From: Streptomyces ardesiacus
GTDB lineage: Bacteria > Actinomycetota > Actinomycetes > Streptomycetales > Streptomycetaceae
DNA length: 64,000 bases
Reading direction: 5' to 3'
Assembly: GCF_003112575.1 (NCBI RefSeq)
Contig: NZ_BEWC01000011.1
Location: forward strand, 62,001-126,000
Shown here: one piece after another, positions 35,297 through 43,795 of the stretch
Layout: the number at the start of each line of letters is the position of its first letter
Numbering within the stretch: position 1 is the first letter of the stretch
Program-made: the position numbers and the translations under genes
Notes under the pieces: generated by a model
The model's database searches: none
Seen by the model: the letters and a program-made list of their open reading frames with translations, nothing else
Told to the model about the DNA's origin: nothing

Positions 35297-35604
35297 TGGC
35301 CAAGCGCGGCATCATCACCGACTACGCCGGCGAGCCGATCCGGCCCGGTGACCTCATCAGCTACGCGTGCCGGGAGTCCAACCGGGTGCGCATGGGGGAC
35401 GCCTACCTCCTGGACGTGAAGGTGGAGCGGTTCAAGGGCCGCCTCATCCCGTTCCTCCTGGTCAAGCCCACCGGGGCGGAGTCGGGGTTCACCCGCCGAA
35501 AGACGCTCCGTAAGACCTGGATCTTGCTGGAGCATGTCCGGCTCATCGAGTCGGAGTCCATGACCCCCGAAGAACTGGCCACCGCGCTGAATAGCGGGAA
35601 GTGA
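35296..35604 (+). CDS. Hypothetical protein with SH3-like start
   Basis: The 102-aa protein begins MAKRGIITDYAGEPIRPGDL, a GD-turn pattern seen in small SH3-like barrels, followed by basic strands. It overlaps genes on both sides. An early-region small protein of unknown function. Confidence 0.6.
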   Translation: MAKRGIITDYAGEPIRPGDLISYACRESNRVRMGDAYLLDVKVERFKGRLIPFLLVKPTGAESGFTRRKTLRKTWILLEHVRLIESESMTPEELATALNSGK

Positions 35605-36185
35605 GGATCGCCATGGGAGAGCAGACGTTCAAGGTCGACACGGAGGTCAAGCGCGCCGGGTTCGCCCACGTGTACACCGTGGCCGCCGGACCGTTCCAGG
35701 GTGTGACCACCCAGTACTACGTCCTGAAGCGGGAGGACGGGACGCACACGTGGGCCGGGGGAGACACCCTCACGGCCTACACCCCCAAGCCGGTGGGTTA
35801 CCGCAAGGGCGACCGAGTGAGGGTGGGACTGTTCGGCGCCCTGGGCATGGGTGAGATCATGGACGGCCCGTTCCCCGTCCATCAGAGCGCTCGCACGGGG
35901 TGGATGGTCCGCCTGGGCAGCACGGGCGGCCACCTCCTGGTCCCGGAGGGCTCGCTGGACGTCGTGGAGCGTCCGGAGAGCCCGGCGGGCTACGTGACCA
36001 TCAAGGGCACCCGGTACCACGTCGGGAGCGGATACCGCTACAAGGACCGGGACGGGGACGTCTGGGTCACCCGCTCTGTGGGGGGCATGGCCCGCGCGTG
36101 CCTCCGGGAAGACGGTACGCCCGGCCGGAACTCCTTCACGCTGGCGCACGTCGTCAACGCCCACGGCCCGCTGACCCGGGCCTGA
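35601..36185 (+). CDS. Hypothetical beta-rich protein
   Basis: The 194-aa protein starts at GTG 35601, overlapping the previous stop; ATG 35613 with GAGG upstream is an alternative. Two similar halves contain a KGDRVRVGLFGALGMGEIMD barrel-like turn and a GTRYHVGSGYRYKDRDGDVW repeat, suggesting tandem small beta-barrels. The function is unknown. Confidence 0.6.
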   Translation: MRIAMGEQTFKVDTEVKRAGFAHVYTVAAGPFQGVTTQYYVLKREDGTHTWAGGDTLTAYTPKPVGYRKGDRVRVGLFGALGMGEIMDGPFPVHQSARTGWMVRLGSTGGHLLVPEGSLDVVERPESPAGYVTIKGTRYHVGSGYRYKDRDGDVWVTRSVGGMARACLREDGTPGRNSFTLAHVVNAHGPLTRA

Positions 36186-36203
36186 CACACCACCCGCAGG
36201 GGG

Positions 36204-36227
36204 CCACCTACTCACGTGAGGAGGTGG
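36204..36227. repeat. CTCACGTGAG palindrome, copy 8
   Basis: A 24-bp copy within a larger GGGGGCCACC...GGTGGCCCCC stem, followed by TTTCGTGTTT, so this copy may also act as a terminator. Confidence 0.78.
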
Positions 36228-36251
36228 CCCCCTTTCGTGTTTGGAGGACGC

Positions 36252-36446
36252 ATGGCAGACACCATCATCACGACACTCACGGCCACCCACGTTCCCGCGC
36301 TGGGAGACATCCGGGACATGGGGCCGGAGGACCACGTGGTGGTCCACCCCGACACCACCGGCCGCACGGACTGGCCCCGCATCTGGGAGGCGCTGGGCGT
36401 GGCCTACGTCCGTGGTGCATCCGTCTCGCTTCTGTGGAGGGCGTGA
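36252..36446 (+). CDS. Small hypothetical protein
   Basis: The 64-aa protein starts at an ATG after TTGGAGGACGC. It has MADTIITTLTATHVPALGDI, then an acidic turn and a Trp-rich C-terminal helix. The next gene begins 2 bp past its stop. No family is recognised. Confidence 0.58.
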   Translation: MADTIITTLTATHVPALGDIRDMGPEDHVVVHPDTTGRTDWPRIWEALGVAYVRGASVSLLWRA

Positions 36447-36447
36447 C

Positions 36448-36600
36448 GTGGACCTGGGCAAGTGGAGGGTTCGCAAGCACAACGGTGTGTGGCGCGTTCA
36501 TGCCCCCGGGTACGGCCTCCGCACCGTGTACGCCGGACGGAGCTGGAGTGAGGCGTTCGCCGTGGCGCACTACTACGCAACGAGGGGGAACCGTGGCTAA
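36448..36600 (+). CDS. 50-aa hypothetical protein
   Basis: The GTG at 36448 follows GGAGGGCGTGAC. The product MDLGKWRVRKHNGVWRVHAP ends YYATRGNRG. The Trp/Arg-rich strand pattern looks like a small beta domain. It overlaps the resolvase-like gene by 8 bp, which supports translation. Confidence 0.55.
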   Translation: MDLGKWRVRKHNGVWRVHAPGYGLRTVYAGRSWSEAFAVAHYYATRGNRG

Positions 36601-37132
36601 CCCATCCAAGGCCCGGGGGACGGCCTGGGAGTCGTCCATCCGGGACTACCTCAATGAGGCCCTGGGGCTCTACTGGTCCGACTGGAGGGAGCGCCGGCGC
36701 AACGGCCTCACCCAGTGGGTTGACCCCATGGACCCCCGCAACATCAAGCGCCAGGCCCAGGAGGGCGCCAAGGACGTGGGGGACATCCACGCCTGGCCGT
36801 TCATCCTGGAGGCCAAGGACGTCAAGAACCCCGCCGTGCCCACGTGGATGCGCCAGGCCAAGGCGGAGGCGTTCAACGCGGGGTTCCCGTACTACGTGGT
36901 GGTCCACAAGTACAGGAACGCCAACGTGCGGTTCGGGCGCGTCCACGTGGACGTCCGGACCTTCACCGCCGTGCGTCGGCACCTGGGGCTCACCTCCAGG
37001 GAGATGTGGGAGTTGTACAGCTTCACGCTGTCCAGCCGGCTCCGGGGTCTCGACACATCCCGCTGGTACTTCACCACCAACCTCTGGCACTTTGCGGCCC
37101 TCCTCCGGGCCGTTCGTGCAGTGAGCCGCTGA
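36593..37132 (+). CDS. Holliday-junction-resolvase-like nuclease
   Basis: The 179-aa protein has a PD-(D/E)XK core: the helix KARGTAWESSIRDYLNE with Glu, then AKDVGDIHAWPFILEAKDVK supplying Asp and Glu-x-Lys, followed by YYVVVHKYRNAN. This matches phage resolvases placed among replication genes, where they cut branched DNA before packaging. The GTG at 36593 follows GAGGGGGAACC. Its stop codon lies within motif copy d. Confidence 0.75.
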   Translation: MANPSKARGTAWESSIRDYLNEALGLYWSDWRERRRNGLTQWVDPMDPRNIKRQAQEGAKDVGDIHAWPFILEAKDVKNPAVPTWMRQAKAEAFNAGFPYYVVVHKYRNANVRFGRVHVDVRTFTAVRRHLGLTSREMWELYSFTLSSRLRGLDTSRWYFTTNLWHFAALLRAVRAVSR

Positions 37133-37143
37133 CACCCGAGCAC
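37123..37143 (+). repeat. GCTGAC intergenic motif, copy d
   Basis: GAGCCGCTGACACCCGAGCAC contains the resolvase stop codon and ends 22 bp before the primase ATG. Confidence 0.6.
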
Positions 37144-37165
37144 CCCAGCGAACGGAAGGACTCAA

Positions 37166-39625
37166 ATGATCTTCAAGGACATCCTGGCCAAGTTCGCTGA
37201 GGTCACGGAGGAGGCAGACGGCGGGTACCTCGCCCTCTGCCCCTCCCACGGGGACAGCAACCCCTCCCTCCGCATCTGGCGCGGGGACGACCTTAAGGTG
37301 CGGCTGACGTGCCGCTCCGGTTGCGCCAACAAGGACATCATCAAGGCCGTGGATCTGGAGTGGGGCGACCTCTTCAACGCGGAGGGGGAGGGCTCCACGG
37401 TCGCCAAGGAGCCTCCGACGCTGGCCCGTCCGGCCCTCATCGCCTCCCTGGCCCGCTACGTGGACGAGACGTCGGAGGCCCTCCAGGGCATCGCGGACGA
37501 CGTGGCCGCCAAGGCACGGACGTACATGGCCGTGCGGTTCGGCGTGGACCTCCGGCTGGCCCAGGAGCTGGAACTGGGCGTGGACGACGGCACGTTGGCG
37601 CCGTACTTCCAGGCCCGTTCCGTCTCGTACCGGTCGTTTCCCCGCCTCACGGTCCCGCTCATGGACTTTGACGGCCGGCCGCATGGCCTCCAGGGGCGCG
37701 ACCTCTCCGGGGACTGCCCGGGACGCTGGGTGTCGCTCAAGAACCCCAAGGGCCAGCGCTGGGGCCAGTACGGCGTGTTTCGGGGCGAGGGTGGCTACGG
37801 GGTCACCATCGTGTCGGAGGGTCCGGGGGACGGCCTCACGGCGGTGGCCGTCGGGTATGACGCTGTATGCATCCGGGGGGCTGCGTTGACGGCCTCCCCT
37901 GAACTGATCAAGGAGTTGGCGGATGGGCTCAAGGGTTCTCTCGTTGTCGTGGCCGGAGATGGTGACAAGGCTGGTCAGCGCTTCAACCGTGCCCTTGCGG
38001 AGGGGCTTGGCGCGCACGGAGTACAGGTACGCGCCCTGGACCTCCCTGGGGGTGCCAGTGACCTCACGGCCTGGCGCGAGGCAGACCCTCAGGGCTTCCC
38101 GTTCGCGCTCCACAAGGCAGTCAAGGAGGCTGGACCGGTCCCGCCGGCGGGAGATCACGGAGGCGAAGATCCGGGCAGTGCGGGCAGCCGCGCAGTGGAG
38201 CGAACTGGCACCGTAACCGTCTCCTCCGATCAAGGCGTGGAGGCGCTGGACCTCCTCAAAGCCCTCACGAACCGGTACGGGGCGTCCGACACGCTCAACG
38301 CTCACGCGCTGGTGGCGTGGACGGACGGCCGTATCAAGTTCGCCCCGGGCCTGGGGTTCTACGTGTGGAACGGGAACGTCTGGGAGCGATCGGAGGTCAA
38401 GGTCCGCCAGGAGATCCACCGCATGGGGGCCGCCCTCATGCTCAGCGGGTCGGAGGAGGGCCGCAAGGCGTCGCGCGGGTTCACCATGCGGACCAACATC
38501 GACAACCTCATGGTGGAACTCCGCAGCGTCCCCAGCGTGTACGTGGACGCCGACCAGTTCGACAACCGGCCGGAGTTGCTCAGCTTCCGGAACGGAACGG
38601 TGGACCTCCGAACCGGCACGCTGCGCCCCCACGCCAAGGAGGATATGCTCACCTACCTCCTGGGGGTGGACTTCAACCCGGACGCCGAGTGCCCTCGCTG
38701 GGACCAGTTCCTCACGGAGATATTCCCGGAGAACCCCGACCTGGTTCCGTACGTCCAGCGGCTGGTGGGCTACGGCATCACCGGCTACACGGACGAACAG
38801 TGCTTCTGTGTCCTGTGGGGCAAGGGGGCCAACGGCAAGTCCGTCCTCACGGACACCCTCACGGACGTGTTCGCGGCGATCTCCAAGACGACCCCGTTTG
38901 CCACGTTCGAAGAAAAGCCGTCCGGCGGCATCCCGAACGACATCGCCGCCCTCCGGGGGAGTCGGCTGGTCATGGCCAGCGAGGGCGACTCCGGCAAGGC
39001 CATGTCGGAGGCCATCCTCAAGCGGGCGTCCGGTAAGGACAAGATGACGGCCCGCTTCATGCGACAGGAGTTCTTCACCTTCACGCCGACCTTCCTCATC
39101 ATGCTGGCGACCAACCACAAGCCCAAGTTCCGGGGCCAGGATGAGGGCCTCTGGCGACGCGTCAAGATGATCCCCTTCAAGCGCTGGTTCGCCCCTCACG
39201 AGAGGGACCACGAACTCCCCAACAAGCTACTGGCGGAGGCGGAGGGCATCGCAGCCTGGGCCGTACGCGGGGCCGTGGAGTGGCTGGCCAACGGCCTCCA
39301 GGACCCGGAGAGCATCACGGCGGCCAGCAAGGAGTACCGGGAGACGTCGGACTCCCTGGCGGGGTTCTTCCCGGGCGTCATGGTCAAGGACGACGCTGCG
39401 CCGGCCCTCAACGGGACGGAGGCGTTCAACGCGTACCTGGACTGGTGCGAGGCGGAGAACCTTCCTGCCCGTGAGCGCTGGACCAGGCGGACGTTCTATG
39501 ACGCCATGGAGGAGCGGGGCATCACCCGCAAGAAGACAGCGAAGGGGATCGCCCTGGTGGGCGTCGCCATGGCACACGCTCCGGTGGCCGTAGCGGGCCC
39601 CGGGATCTTCAACCAGGAGAGGTGA
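37166..39625 (+). CDS. Primase-helicase (CHC2/TOPRIM plus SF3/D5 helicase)
   Basis: The 819-aa fusion primes and unwinds DNA at the phage fork. A CHC2-like zinc site (LCPSHGDSNPSLRI...CRSGC) is followed by a TOPRIM domain (IVSEGPGDGLTA, VVVAGDGDKAGQ). A linker follows, then a D5 N-terminal domain (SFRNGTVDLRTGTLRPHAKE) and an SF3 ATPase with Walker A WGKGANGKS near residue 552. LIMLATNHKPKFRGQDEGLW supplies the sensor region. Motif copy d lies just upstream. Confidence 0.93.
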   Translation: MIFKDILAKFAEVTEEADGGYLALCPSHGDSNPSLRIWRGDDLKVRLTCRSGCANKDIIKAVDLEWGDLFNAEGEGSTVAKEPPTLARPALIASLARYVDETSEALQGIADDVAAKARTYMAVRFGVDLRLAQELELGVDDGTLAPYFQARSVSYRSFPRLTVPLMDFDGRPHGLQGRDLSGDCPGRWVSLKNPKGQRWGQYGVFRGEGGYGVTIVSEGPGDGLTAVAVGYDAVCIRGAALTASPELIKELADGLKGSLVVVAGDGDKAGQRFNRALAEGLGAHGVQVRALDLPGGASDLTAWREADPQGFPFALHKAVKEAGPVPPAGDHGGEDPGSAGSRAVERTGTVTVSSDQGVEALDLLKALTNRYGASDTLNAHALVAWTDGRIKFAPGLGFYVWNGNVWERSEVKVRQEIHRMGAALMLSGSEEGRKASRGFTMRTNIDNLMVELRSVPSVYVDADQFDNRPELLSFRNGTVDLRTGTLRPHAKEDMLTYLLGVDFNPDAECPRWDQFLTEIFPENPDLVPYVQRLVGYGITGYTDEQCFCVLWGKGANGKSVLTDTLTDVFAAISKTTPFATFEEKPSGGIPNDIAALRGSRLVMASEGDSGKAMSEAILKRASGKDKMTARFMRQEFFTFTPTFLIMLATNHKPKFRGQDEGLWRRVKMIPFKRWFAPHERDHELPNKLLAEAEGIAAWAVRGAVEWLANGLQDPESITAASKEYRETSDSLAGFFPGVMVKDDAAPALNGTEAFNAYLDWCEAENLPARERWTRRTFYDAMEERGITRKKTAKGIALVGVAMAHAPVAVAGPGIFNQER

Positions 39626-39628
39626 CCG

Positions 39629-39805
39629 ATGGACATCAGCGAACTTATCCACGTCCTTGAGACGGCTAGCGAGGAGTCCGGGGACCTGGCAACGGTGGTC
39701 CTCCAGGACGATTACGGAGCCGTGTACGACGTCGAACAGGTCCACGTGTCCGCTGAGCACGGGACCGTGACGCTCATCGCCAAGGACTCCGGCCACTTCA
39801 GCTAG
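39629..39805 (+). CDS. 58-aa acidic hypothetical protein
   Basis: The ATG at 39629 lies 3 bp after the primase stop, with AGGAGAGGTG upstream. The product MDISELIHVLETASEESGDL continues to TLIAKDSGHFS; it is acidic with a helix then beta strands. Tight spacing with the primase gene implies co-translation. The function is unknown. Confidence 0.6.
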   Translation: MDISELIHVLETASEESGDLATVVLQDDYGAVYDVEQVHVSAEHGTVTLIAKDSGHFS

Positions 39806-39830
39806 ACCCGTAACACCAGACCACCAAGGG

Positions 39831-39854
39831 CCACCACCTCACGTGAGGTGGTGG
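39831..39854. repeat. CTCACGTGAG palindrome, copy 9
   Basis: A perfectly symmetric 24-bp copy lies between the 58-aa gene and the methyltransferase, within a GGGCC...GGCCC extension. Confidence 0.8.
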
Positions 39855-39874
39855 CCCGACTCATGAGGAGAGAC

Positions 39875-40522
39875 ATGGGCATTCGAGTTCTGGACCTCTG
39901 CTGTTGCTCTGGGGGAGCCGGGGTGGGGTTCCGTGATGCTGGCGCGGACTACGTGGAGGGGTGGGACATCGTGGACCGGCCCCGGTATCCGTTCGCGTTC
40001 CGCCAGGGGGACGCGCTGGAGGTCCTCCGAGACGTAGCGTACCTCCGTACGTTCGACTTTATCCACGCCTCCCCGCCGTGCCAGGCCAAGTGCACGCTGA
40101 CCAAGGGGACGAACGCCAAGTTGGCGGGCCGATACGTTGACCTGTACCCGGAGGTCCGGGACCTCATGTACGCCTCCGGCGTGCCGGGGAGCATCGAAAA
40201 CCCCAGTAGTCGACCGGACATGGTGTTGTGCGGGGAGATGTTCGGCCTGGGCGTCATCCGTCACCGCAAGTTCGAACTGGTCAACTGGTCCGCCCCCGCT
40301 CCGGAACACGTCAAGCACCGTGGACCGGTGCGCGGCTGGCGACACGGGGTGTGGCGTGACGGCCCATACGTCGCCGCGTACGGCAATGGGGGGGGCAAGG
40401 GGACCGTGGTGGAAATGCAGGACGCCATGGATATCCGCTGGACCGACGTACGCGAGGAACTCACGGAGGCCATACCGCCGGCGTACACGGAGTGCGTCCT
40501 CCGGCAGTTCCTCAACGCCTGA
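39875..40522 (+). CDS. DNA cytosine-C5 methyltransferase-like protein
   Basis: The 215-aa protein has SAM motif I as VLDLCCCSGGAGVGFRDAG, the catalytic PPCQ loop in FIHASPPCQAKC (motif IV), an SIENP motif VI, and HRKFELVNW corresponding to motif VIII. It is about half the usual length and lacks a long target-recognition domain, like compact phage C5 enzymes. No restriction nuclease is adjacent, so it may protect phage DNA from host restriction. The ATG at 39875 follows TGAGGAGAG. Confidence 0.82.
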   Translation: MGIRVLDLCCCSGGAGVGFRDAGADYVEGWDIVDRPRYPFAFRQGDALEVLRDVAYLRTFDFIHASPPCQAKCTLTKGTNAKLAGRYVDLYPEVRDLMYASGVPGSIENPSSRPDMVLCGEMFGLGVIRHRKFELVNWSAPAPEHVKHRGPVRGWRHGVWRDGPYVAAYGNGGGKGTVVEMQDAMDIRWTDVREELTEAIPPAYTECVLRQFLNA

Positions 40523-40538
40523 CACACCAGACCACCAA

Positions 40539-40570
40539 GGGCCACCTCCTACACCAGGGGGTGGCCCTTT
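40539..40570 (+). terminator. Terminator after methyltransferase
   Basis: GGGCCACC pairs with GGTGGCCC and is followed by TTT. It resembles the palindrome family in its arms but lacks the CACGTG core. Confidence 0.7.
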
Positions 40571-40586
40571 CGCGTAGGGAGAGCCA

Positions 40587-42455
40587 ATGCGCACGTACCG
40601 CCATGCCGTCGCTGGTGACAACGTAACGGTGTTCGTGCCGGAGACCCCCGGTGATCTGGTCCACTTTAAGGACTGGTGGGTACACAGCAACGGGGACGTG
40701 GCCCTGGACACGGAGACCACGGGCCTGGACGTGTTCTCCGACGGCCACCGGCTCCGCACGGTCCAGTTCGGCGACCGGAACACTGCCTGGGTCATCCACT
40801 GGGAGCGTGGAGGCCGGTTTGTGGAGGCCGTGGTGGAGTTCTTCCGCCGCTGGCGCCGGCGCCTGTACATTCACAACGCCCCGTATGACTGGATGGTGCT
40901 GTGCCGCCATGCTGGCCTCCGGCTGGAGTACCTGGTGGGCCGTACCCGTGACACCCAGGTTATGGCCAAGCTGGTGGACCCCCGGCAACCTCAAGAGGGC
41001 GGCATCGGGGCGTCGCTGAAGCCGCTCAGCGCGTTCTACATCGACCCCACGGCGCCGGACACCCAGGGCGACCTCACGGCGGTTTTCCGCTCGCTGGGCC
41101 TCACCAAGGCCACCGGGTGGGCCGGTATTCCGCTGGACCACCCCACCTACAACCTGTACGCCGGCCTGGACGTCATCCTCACGGCCCGCCTGTACCCCAG
41201 GCTGGAGGAGGCGCTCAGCACGGTGGGCGTCCGCCAGGTCCTGGTGGACTACGAACACGAACTCCTCCACATCTGCGCTGAGATGACGCGGAAGGGGATG
41301 GTCCTGGACCGGGAGTACGCCGAGACCCTCTCCGGGAAGCTCACGGAGGTGGAGGACCGGTACCTGGCCGTGGCCCAGCGCTACGGAGTGACCAGCGTGA
41401 ACGCCCCCAAGCAGATTGCGGAGGCCCTCCTGGGCATGGGGGAGGACCTCATCCTCCCGGGCGCCACGGCGCCGGAGATGACTCCCAGCGGGGCCTACAA
41501 GCTGGACAAGAACGTCCTGTTCTTCCTGGCGGACCTGGACGTCAAGGACGGCACCAGGGCGAATGTCCGCAAGCCCAACCCCCTGGCGGAGGCCGTCATC
41601 CGCTCCAAGCGGGCCGGCAAGTGGCGCAAGACCTACGCGGACACGTTCCTGGAGACCGTGGACCCTGACGGCAGGGTTCACCCGGTAATCAACTCACTCC
41701 AGGCGCGCACGGGCCGGATGTCCGTGACTCGGCCGGCGCTCCAGACCCTCCCCTCCAGTGACCAGATGATCCGACGTGCCCTCCTGGCGGAGGAGGGTGG
41801 AGTCATGATCTCCACCGACTTTGCTGCCATCGAAATGCGCGTCCTGGCCGCGCTGGCCGACGTCAAGCAGATGAAGCGGGCCATCCTGGCGGGGGAGGAC
41901 CTCCACGAGTACACGGCCCGCCTGGTGTTCGGGGACGACTTCACCCCAAAGCACCGGAAGCTGTGCAAGGGCGTGGGGTTCGGCAAGGTGTACGGCGGTG
42001 GCGCGACCACTATCGCCCGGCAGACAGGCGCCCCCATGGAGGACGTCCAGCGGGCCATCCGGGCGTACGACCGGGTATACCCGGAGATCAAGCGGGCGTC
42101 CGCTCGCTGGCAGCGTGAGGCGTACGCCAACCGAATGGTCACGGTGTCGGCCACCGGCCGGCAGCTCCCGCTTGACCGGGACCGTGCGTACGCCGTGGTC
42201 AACTACCAGTGCCAGAGCGCTGCCCGTGACTGCCTGGGCCAGGCCCTCATTGACATGAAGGAGCGGGGGCTCATGGAGTACCTCCGGCTTCCGATCCACG
42301 ATGAGGTCCTGGCGTCCGCTCCCAAGGAGGACGCGGAGGACGTGGCCCGCGCCATCAAGGAGTGCATGACGTTCGACCTCTTCGGCGTCCCCGTGGCCGC
42401 CGATGCGGAGATCGGTAAGCGTTCGTGGGGCTCGCTATACGGCGCGGATGTCTGA
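40587..42455 (+). CDS. polA: Family-A DNA polymerase
   Basis: The 622-aa replicative polymerase has a 3'-5' exonuclease (ALDTETTGLD; NLYAGLDVILTARLY). The palm and fingers follow with motif A ISTDFAAIEMRVLAALAD, motif B KHRKLCKGVGFGKVYGG and motif C LPIHDEVLA. There is no 5'-3' nuclease domain. GGGAGAGCCA precedes the ATG. It pairs with the primase-helicase 1 kb upstream. Confidence 0.95.
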   Translation: MRTYRHAVAGDNVTVFVPETPGDLVHFKDWWVHSNGDVALDTETTGLDVFSDGHRLRTVQFGDRNTAWVIHWERGGRFVEAVVEFFRRWRRRLYIHNAPYDWMVLCRHAGLRLEYLVGRTRDTQVMAKLVDPRQPQEGGIGASLKPLSAFYIDPTAPDTQGDLTAVFRSLGLTKATGWAGIPLDHPTYNLYAGLDVILTARLYPRLEEALSTVGVRQVLVDYEHELLHICAEMTRKGMVLDREYAETLSGKLTEVEDRYLAVAQRYGVTSVNAPKQIAEALLGMGEDLILPGATAPEMTPSGAYKLDKNVLFFLADLDVKDGTRANVRKPNPLAEAVIRSKRAGKWRKTYADTFLETVDPDGRVHPVINSLQARTGRMSVTRPALQTLPSSDQMIRRALLAEEGGVMISTDFAAIEMRVLAALADVKQMKRAILAGEDLHEYTARLVFGDDFTPKHRKLCKGVGFGKVYGGGATTIARQTGAPMEDVQRAIRAYDRVYPEIKRASARWQREAYANRMVTVSATGRQLPLDRDRAYAVVNYQCQSAARDCLGQALIDMKERGLMEYLRLPIHDEVLASAPKEDAEDVARAIKECMTFDLFGVPVAADAEIGKRSWGSLYGADV

Positions 42456-42512
42456 CCCCTACTTGTGAAGGACGTGTGACGACCCCTCCGTGACCAGCCG
42501 GTTACGGAGGGG

Positions 42513-42536
42513 TCACCTCCTCACGTGAGGTGGTGG
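42513..42536. repeat. CTCACGTGAG palindrome, copy 10
   Basis: TCACCTCCTCACGTGAGGTG and on; its left edge overlaps the end of the polA terminator stem. Confidence 0.78.
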
Positions 42537-42776
42537 TGGGGTGCGTCACGTTTCCAAGATTCTTTAGCGAGAGGGCCGAACAGGCTTCCGAAGGTAGTTG
42601 ACCAGTGAACCGAAGGTAACGGCCCGCCTGGAACTGATCCCTCCATCGTTCGCAAGGCGGAACCCGCGTCACGCCTTGGATTCTTCACGCATCCATCACA
42701 CTCGCCCCCACGTCTCACGTGTGAATCGGGGTTGTGTCCACCTACTCACGGGTGGTCCTATCCCTTCATCAACAGA

Positions 42777-42798
42777 TCACGGCGTGCGCACGCCGTGA
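42777..42798. repeat. 22-bp perfect palindrome
   Basis: TCACGGCGTGC followed directly by its reverse complement, with no spacer. It lies 137 bp upstream of the sigma-like gene and is unrelated to the CTCACGTGAG family. Confidence 0.6.
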
Positions 42799-42885
42799 GC
42801 GGTTGGGTCCGGATCAGGGCTTGGTTCCCTATGCCCTGGCACGCCCTTAGCTCACGCTGCGCGCTGCCAACTCTCGCCCTTGTCC

Positions 42886-42906
42886 GGGCCGCTGACACCA
42901 GATCAC
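42886..42906 (+). repeat. GCTGAC intergenic motif, copy e
   Basis: GGGCCGCTGACACCAGATCAC ends 28 bp before the start of the sigma-like gene, so the gene could control itself if the motif is its promoter. Confidence 0.6.
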
Positions 42907-42934
42907 TGGCCACACACGGACACGGGAGAGACTC

Positions 42935-43795
42935 ATGGCGCTTACCGCCGACACGATCACGAACGCGAAGAACGGCGACCTGGAGGCCGTCCAGGCCGTC
43001 ACGGCGGCAACGGACCGGATCATCGCCTCACTGGCCCTGGAGGCCGCGAACAAGGGCGGCAAGGGCCACCTCCACGTGGCCACCCTCAAGGAGGAGTTGG
43101 AGGCGGAGGGGCGCCTGGCGCTCTGGGAGGCCATCAGCCGGTACGACGCCGACCACCACTCCGGCGCAGCCGTGGAGACGTTCCTCTTCCAGCGCATCCG
43201 TGGCGCCATCCATGAGTGCCTCCAGCGCACGGTGAACCCGGGTGCAGACCTGGATGCCCTCCGGGTGTTCGTCCAGTGCCTCCGGACCCTTAAGGAGCCG
43301 AACCTGGACCAGGCGGCCCAGCTCTGCACCACCCTGCCGGAGAAGGGGCGCCGGCTGTCCCCGGACCGGGCTCAGGCGGCCAAGTTGGCGTACCAGGGCG
43401 CCAAGAGCCTGGACGCCCCCCTCCCGGGCTCTGAGGACGGCTCCACGACGCTGGGGGACACCCTGGCGGAGCTGGTCCCCTACGACGTCCCGGAGGACCT
43501 CCTGGAGGCCAACGACCGGCACGCCCGCCAGCGCCACATCCGACTCACCGTGTTCCGGGCGGTGTTCGGCTCGCTGTCCGACTTCCGCCAGGGCGTCCTC
43601 CGCATCCGTTCGGAGTTCGGCCAGGGGTCGGACCTGGAGATGCCCACCGATGACATCCGCCGGCTGGCCCGGGACCGGGGACTGAAGGGGGAGGGCATCC
43701 TCCCCACGGCCACCGAGGTGAACGACGCGTGGCGCAAGGGCATCCAGCAGCTCCGGGACTCGCTCCCGGTGGACGTTCTGTACCCGGCCAATTGA
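42935..43795 (+). CDS. Divergent sigma-70 family protein
   Basis: The 286-aa protein reads like a drifted sigma factor. Region 2: NGDLEAVQAVTAATDRIIAS, then EGRLALWEAISRYDADHHSG and AVETFLFQRIRGAIHECLQ, matching the ALWRAVxRYDP...FxTYxxxRIRGAI pattern of sigma-70. Region 3: SLDAPLPGSEDGSTTLGDTL. Region 4: VFGSLSDFRQGVLRIRSEFG then a DDIRRLARDRGL helix. Insertions near residues 100-130 depart from host sigmas. It may direct RNA polymerase to phage promoters. Motif copy e is just upstream. Confidence 0.72.
   Translation: MALTADTITNAKNGDLEAVQAVTAATDRIIASLALEAANKGGKGHLHVATLKEELEAEGRLALWEAISRYDADHHSGAAVETFLFQRIRGAIHECLQRTVNPGADLDALRVFVQCLRTLKEPNLDQAAQLCTTLPEKGRRLSPDRAQAAKLAYQGAKSLDAPLPGSEDGSTTLGDTLAELVPYDVPEDLLEANDRHARQRHIRLTVFRAVFGSLSDFRQGVLRIRSEFGQGSDLEMPTDDIRRLARDRGLKGEGILPTATEVNDAWRKGIQQLRDSLPVDVLYPAN

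Larger units (their letters stand above)
42456..42934 (+). promoter_or_regulatory. 480-bp non-coding control region
   Basis: No credible gene lies between polA and the sigma-like gene. The stretch holds a terminator stem GACCCCTCCGT/ACGGAGGGGTC (42481-42514), palindrome copy 10, an AAGGCG/CGCCTT inverted repeat (from about 42653), a partial operator near 42739, a 22-bp perfect palindrome, a CAGGGC/GCCCTG stem and motif copy e. Such density beside replication genes makes it a candidate replication origin or small RNA locus. Confidence 0.5.

Noticed and set aside
36170..36184. GGCCCGCTGACCCGG as a further GCTGAC motif copy
   Set aside because: It lies inside the end of the gene at 35601 and lacks the CCMGA part; chance resemblance.
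36404..39211. A 935-aa minus-strand frame opposite the primase-helicase
   Set aside because: No motif and typical shadow composition; the sense strand carries clear TOPRIM and SF3 motifs.
39805..40535. AACACCAGACCACCAAGG-type strings near 39809 and 40520 as motif copies
   Set aside because: They share only ACACCAGA with the motif and are tied to the following GGGCCACC stems; kept out as too weak.
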